From Phycomyces blakesleeanus NRRL 1555(-) (taxonomy: Eukaryota > Mucoromycota > Mucoromycetes > Mucorales > Phycomycetaceae), in contig NW_017265150.1 of the NCBI RefSeq assembly GCF_001638985.1, positions 124,001 to 188,000 of the forward strand: DNA of 64,000 bases, given 5' to 3'. This document shows positions 59,491 to 64,000 of this stretch, piece by piece. The notes beneath the pieces are model-generated. The model worked only from the letters and a program-made list of their open reading frames with translations. It was not told the DNA's origin and made no database searches. The translations under genes and the position numbers were made by a program. Within the stretch, counting starts at the first letter, position 1. Each line of letters begins with the position of its first letter.

Positions 59491-61862
59491 ATGCCAAAAA
59501 TCAATTCTAAAATGAGAGCTTTATCTCAAAAAGCTGCTGCTAAAAGACTTTCTCACTCTCAGAGCGAAAGTGTAGAGTTAGCTAGAAAGGAAGTTGATCC
59601 TACCCCCGAGATTTCGGAATCTTCTGGCAGTGATGTCAAAAATCTCGGACTTTCTTGGACCAAAAAGCTGAAGATGCTCTCAATGGAAAATACAGTCGCA
59701 ATCGTTCATCATACTCATCTCGACATGTTCGTAGACTGAAAAAGGCAGAAAGAGAAGCAGCAAAAGGAAGTGCTAGAGTTGACTCCTTTTTTTTGCCTAT
59801 CGCAAACTCTTCTTCTGCTGAGACAGAAATTGGATTGGATGAAGAAAGTGATAGTGCAGATGAAGTCGAGTCAAAGGAAGAGTTCAAAAGCAGAGTAAAA
59901 GACGCAATCATTGACTTGTCAAAGTTCGTAGTACCTGTCATCAGTTCGACTTCAGAGCAGCAAAAACTTGGTGTAGCAGAGATGGGAAAGTACGAAGGAG
60001 CATATCATTACTTATATACTTTGATCAATACGGACATGAAGAAAATGGCAGCTTCTAAGTTTGCAAGCGACATTGTATACAAGCAAAAATCTACTTGGTA
60101 CAGAGCCCGTAAGATTCGCCAACATGCAAAAGAGTATTTGGAGACTAGACGAATCAGTCTTGGTGCACAAGGCAAGCATGCCAAACGTGTCTCTGTTCTT
60201 GATGATGAAGACATCAAGCAGCAAATACTCGAATGGTTCAGAAGTCAGCCAAGAGCTAAAAGAAGTATTGCTGGACTTTCAGTCCACTTGAAAGAAGTCA
60301 TTCTGCCTAAGGCCATTGGTAGCAGCTTAATATCAGATGAGTTAGAGATCGAAGGTAGTGCAATTAAGCCGTTGTCTACAGATTGCCTAAGACGAAAGCT
60401 GATATCTTGGGGATTTTATTTTAAGCATTTAGGTAGGCAAATATAGAAAACCAGAATGTGGTTTTCTCTATAAAAATACAATGTCACATTAATATAACTT
60501 ATGTTTATTTTACAGGAAAAGTTGTATACTTTGATGGGCATGAGCGCGAGGATGTGCTTACTTATAGAAATGCATGGAGCAAACGCATGATGAAATACTA
60601 TCAATACTCTGAGAAATATGACAATGTTACACCTTCTCTTGTGTCATATCCTCAATTGCCAGAAGGTGTCAAACAGCATGTATTTGTCACACATGACGAA
60701 AGTACATTCTATGCTAATGACTATCAAAAGTACGCCTGGGTGGAAGATGGTGAAAGCTATTGTTTGCCAAAGTCTGAGGGTAGATCAATAATGATCTCCG
60801 AGTTCCAATGCCCTTGTCATGGAACAATGAGAGGATATGTAGGAGACCAGTACAAAACTTCGCGAGTGGTATTTTATCCTGGAGCTCAATACGAAGGCTA
60901 TTGGAAAAGTAGTCATATGTGTGCCCAGCTTACAGATATAATACCTCTTTTCAATGCCATACACCCAAATGCAGTAGCTGTTTTTCTTTTTGATCAAAGC
61001 AGCAATCATAAAGCCTATCCTGAAGACGCTCTTTTGGCACAAAACATGAACTTGTGTGCAATTGAAGTAAAAGACAGTGACTCAGGCCAGGGAAAATTTC
61101 GTGACAGCTCATTTTATGTCAGAAAGCAATACGACTATGCAGAACAGCAAAAAGTTTTTTTTTTCAAAAAAAGAGTAATGAAGAAAAACTTAAAGAATAT
61201 GAAGTAATCGAGTCTCGGCTCCATAAAGTAAGTGATTTATATACAATCCTATCCGAATAGAAACATAATTTATACAATTACAATAAGGGATCACTTTATG
61301 CTAAAAGACGTGTCTATAAACTATTCATACTTAGAATAAAAAATACAAAAAATATTTCATTGGCCTTCGCGGCATATTACAGCAACGTTCTATGTATAGA
61401 AACGAAGCAGAGAGATACTCTTTAAAACGTTCTTGCAATAATGTCGCGACAGCTGATTCTAGATGTTGTGCAATCCATATTATGGAGAGACAACCAGACT
61501 TTGCCAACAAAAAATCAGCACTCGAAGAAATAGTTGAAGGCAGTGGACACAAATTTGAACTGTATCCAAAATACCACTGTGAATGTAATTGGATCGAAAG
61601 ATACTGGGGAGCAGCCAAGAAAGAAGCACGACGTGAATGTGATTATTCTTTTCAATCATTGAATAGAAAAATCAATTCATTTCTGGATAGTGTTTGCCCA
61701 CCAGAAGATGATGTCCCTGAAAAGATTCGAAGATACTTCCACAAAAGTTTTGCCTACATCAATGCCTACAGTCTTGGTCATGATGCTGAACATGCATTTG
61801 AAATCGTGAAACAATTCTCAAAGCTTCACAAATCTCATCGTAAGCTGAGATTAAATCAATAA
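59491..61862 (+). pseudogene. DDE transposase of the fungal transposon, with two frame breaks
   Basis: Coding signal runs from ATG 59491 to TAA 61862, with two introns: 60433-60515 and 61228-61334. The N-terminal part is basic and Ser-rich. The catalytic core shows FVTHDESTFYANDYQKYAW (first Asp), VAVFLFDQSSNHKAYPEDA (second Asp) and YHCECNWIERYWGAAKKEARREC (the Glu). These signatures are close to the DDE_3/Tc1-IS630 type that is abundant in Mucoromycota genomes; I assign no named family. The frame shifts once between 59634 and 59739, and again at a run of ten T (61155-61164); each is consistent with one missing base. Unless slippage corrects both, this copy is inactive. Confidence 0.85.
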
Positions 61863-61933
61863 ATATCACATTTCTGACTTTAAAAATACTATTTTGGAAT
61901 CGGTACTTAAATTCCAAAAAATGTCCTCTTTTC

Positions 61934-61965
61934 AAAAATTGTCTATTATAAAAAAGGTGCACCCT
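61934..61965 (-). repeat. Right terminal inverted repeat of the transposon
   Basis: Reverse complement starts AGGGTGCACC. Partner of 58873-58904. Confidence 0.95.
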
Positions 61966-63495
61966 GCACAAGAATATATACGTTTTTGTTATTTGTTCAC
62001 TGAAAAAACTGGCACACATTCTTTTACACAAAGCAAGAAAATTTTATATATTTAACAACCCTATCTAGTAGATGGTAACCTTGATTATCTTTCATATACA
62101 TGAATTGACTGTTAATCTTTATATTAAATGTCCAAACTCATTGTGTATATATGATCGTTGTTTTTCTTTAAAGAAAAAATGAAATTGAGTGGATATAATT
62201 TTAAAAAAAAATAATCTTAAATTGTGCAAATAATTCATGGGAAAAGTGTAAGCTTAAATTAACTTGAAAGGAGAAATAGCCATTTAATGATGTCTTATTT
62301 GCTACCCATGAATAACAAAAAACATTAGTATTTTTATTCAGATTGTTTCCTGCATATTAAGGACAAACTCTGTATATTTATTGCTCAAACGTCAGAATGA
62401 TTTTTGTTTTATGAAATTTCCACAGTATGTGTCGGATTATCAATATTTAAAGTATATCTTTAACAGATACAGCAGTAATAGTATTTCTACAATTCAACAC
62501 CTACTCTATTATATATAGTACTTTATGTAGGAATGCAATTCATCTTTAGTAAACATAATAGCTTTTCCTAGCCAAATATTTATCTGGAGAAGTGGGAAGC
62601 CGTATCAAGAGTTTATGAGTAATTTGTGGAAATATAGTAGATAACAATTTTTGTGTATGTGCGTCTTTTGAAAACGCTCTCCCATCCTATGAAATCCTTG
62701 CATGAATTCAAAGGATACACCGACTTTTCACAGTCCGGTTTTTTGAGGTGTGGTTATCAACCTTAACGCTTTTCAAGTATTAATTTAGCAAGCAACGCAA
62801 GATGCTTACAAATACAAGTGCTTGATATTGTAAAGAATACGTAAGGGTGTTACAAATACTAAACGATTGATATGTAAATGGATTTATCAAAAAAAAATCT
62901 AATTTTATACCTTAAACTATAGATTAATGATTGGTCCAAGATTTGACTATATATAACGTTTATTGACAATTCATATACGTATATATATAAAGTATTTAGT
63001 ACCAAATCCATTGAATCACATATTACACATACGCATGTACATGTACAACAGCCCACACTGGATTCTTACCAATAAATTAAGGGCGCGAATTCTGTAGCAA
63101 TACCCGTGTCATTTTAAAGTTTAGGGTCCAAGTAGATTACATATATTGTAACTTTGTCTTGAATATGTGTCTTTAATATTATAATTATAATAACAAGAAG
63201 AGTACGTCAATCAATTGAACGTCCTTTAGTCGGCCGATCGTTTAGTTAATTATATACGATACATATATACGATCCTGAGGATATTTGTGTGTATTGCTTG
63301 ATATTCTTTGAAAGTATAGTTATTATTATTATTATTATTATTTTTATATATACATAGTGAAGAGAAAGGAACAAAAGAAAAGGTACCGTACATACATATG
63401 TTCTAGTTATTACTACAGTGTTCAGAATATTATATTGTAAAAATTAAAAATTGGTTTAGTGATATAAGATAAAAAGAAAGGATAGTTATAGAATA
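61966..63495. other. Spacer right of the transposon, nothing recognised (1.5 kb)
   Basis: AT-rich DNA between the transposon's right end and the ERG6 stop. A (ATT)n run lies at about 63320-63341. No gene, RNA or repeat family seen. Confidence 0.6.
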
Positions 63496-64000
63496 TTATG
63501 AAGATGCGTCAAGTGGTTTCTCAACAAGGAAAAAGTACATTGGTGTAAAGATGCCCATCTCTCCGCCTGCCACAAGTGTATCTGCAGCGGAATTGAGTAG
63601 CTGAGATGTCTCTAATACACCAGGGGGGACAAGATTGAATTTACTGAGGCCGGTAAGTAGTGTGTTAGTGTAAAAGCGTCCATAGGGGGACCGAAGAATA
63701 CCACGAAGCCCCTCTGGCTTTTTTAAGGTGTTGTACCATGGTTCAGTTGCTGCATCCAAAATAGCCGCATCCCCTTCTTCAATGACCTTGAACCCAACAG
63801 ATTTTGCTGCTGCAAGGCATGCTTCAGTGGTGTAGAGTTTGGAAATTGAGTTTCCTTGTTCAATGCCGTGAATAATCTTCTTCTCGTTGATGTTGTTTTC
63901 GTCATAAGATGGAGTAGTACACCATTCATAGCATGCATATCGTCCTCCAGGCTTCAGTGTGCGATAAATCTCTCCGTATACCATCTCGAGCTTCGGGGCA
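63496..64000 (-). CDS. ERG6: Sterol 24-C-methyltransferase, C-terminal part
   Basis: A partial gene: stop at 63498-63496, and the exon is still open at the right edge (…APKLEMVYGEIY). It encodes the end of the SAM-methyltransferase domain, VYGEIYRTLKPGGRYACYEW, then KKIIHGIEQGNSISKLYTT and ACLAAAKSVGFKVIEEGDAAI. The sterol-MT C-terminal domain follows (PWYNTLKKPEGLRGILRSPYGRFYTNTLLTGLSKFNLVPPG, then AADTLVAGGEMGIFTPMYFFLVEKP). Erg6 adds the C-24 methyl group in ergosterol synthesis, at the ER or lipid droplets. The SAM-binding motif I is outside the window. The family is clear from the C-terminal domain. Confidence 0.92.
   Translation of the reverse strand, partial: APKLEMVYGEIYRTLKPGGRYACYEWCTTPSYDENNINEKKIIHGIEQGNSISKLYTTEACLAAAKSVGFKVIEEGDAAILDAATEPWYNTLKKPEGLRGILRSPYGRFYTNTLLTGLSKFNLVPPGVLETSQLLNSAADTLVAGGEMGIFTPMYFFLVEKPLDASS

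Larger units (their letters stand above)
58873..61965 (+). mobile_element. Complete DNA transposon with 32-bp terminal inverted repeats
   Basis: The 32 bases at 58873-58904 and the reverse complement of 61934-61965 match at 31 positions; the single mismatch is at base 22. Both ends begin AGGGTGCACC. The 3093-bp element carries a transposase frame in the middle and two 200-bp direct repeats just inside the left end. I could not find a convincing target-site duplication (left flank ...GTCACT, right flank GCACAAG...), so the exact boundary may be one or two bases off or the duplication has decayed. It inserts between NSR1 and ERG6 without breaking a gene. The near-identical ends suggest fairly recent insertion. 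Confidence 0.92.

Overview
This is a eukaryotic, almost certainly fungal, chromosome segment. Genes are split by many short introns (about 50-150 bp, GTRNGT donors). Intergenic DNA is AT-rich and full of microsatellites, and highly expressed genes (eL15, NDPK, glutamine synthetase, nucleolin-like) show strong C-ending codon bias. The mix of families (Sut1/SLC45 sugar permease, COPII Sec31, Rrp15, Erg6-type sterol methyltransferase, mitochondrial ClpP, pallidin-like BLOC-1 subunit) and the style of the transposase suggest an early-diverging fungus of the Mucoromycota, probably Mucorales. That placement is inference from gene content; no species is claimed.

Layout. 0-12 kb: 5' part of a secreted S9 peptidase, a BLOC-1 pallidin-like gene, eIF2 beta, a coiled-coil protein of unknown function, and a Kap121/importin-5 karyopherin. 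12-14.5 kb is mostly non-coding, with one speculative small Cys-rich gene. 14.5-23.2 kb is a minus-strand run: mitochondrial ClpP, Rrp15, a GPH-family sugar permease and a SulP sulfate permease. 25.5-28.4 kb: a triose-phosphate/nucleotide-sugar-type transporter and nucleoside diphosphate kinase. 30.5-31.4 kb holds an unrecognised two-exon gene with a Gln/Ala tail. 34.4-43.8 kb: mitochondrial uS2m head-to-head with cytosolic eL15, a UBL-WLM metalloprotease, acetyl-CoA synthetase and glutamine synthetase. 44.4-56.2 kb: PIG-P, a short Sec31, a tandem PH-domain protein and a large alpha/beta hydrolase. 57.3-58.5 kb: a Nsr1/Gar2-like nucleolar protein. 58.87-61.97 kb is a complete DNA transposon with 32-bp inverted ends and a broken, intron-bearing transposase. 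The window ends inside the 3' part of ERG6.

Most genes are unlinked housekeeping functions: translation (eIF2 beta, eL15, uS2m, Rrp15, Nsr1), trafficking (Sec31, Kap121, BLOC-1), GPI and sterol synthesis (PIG-P, Erg6), core metabolism (Acs, Gln1, Ndk) and transport. The accessory content is the transposon, the two poorly recognised genes and the repeat-rich spacers. I found no RNA gene, CRISPR array or biosynthetic cluster. The most novel items are the transposon's architecture (paired 200-bp subterminal repeats and a long insertion in the DDE core), the Sec31 lacking its proline-rich arm, and the unrecognised small genes.
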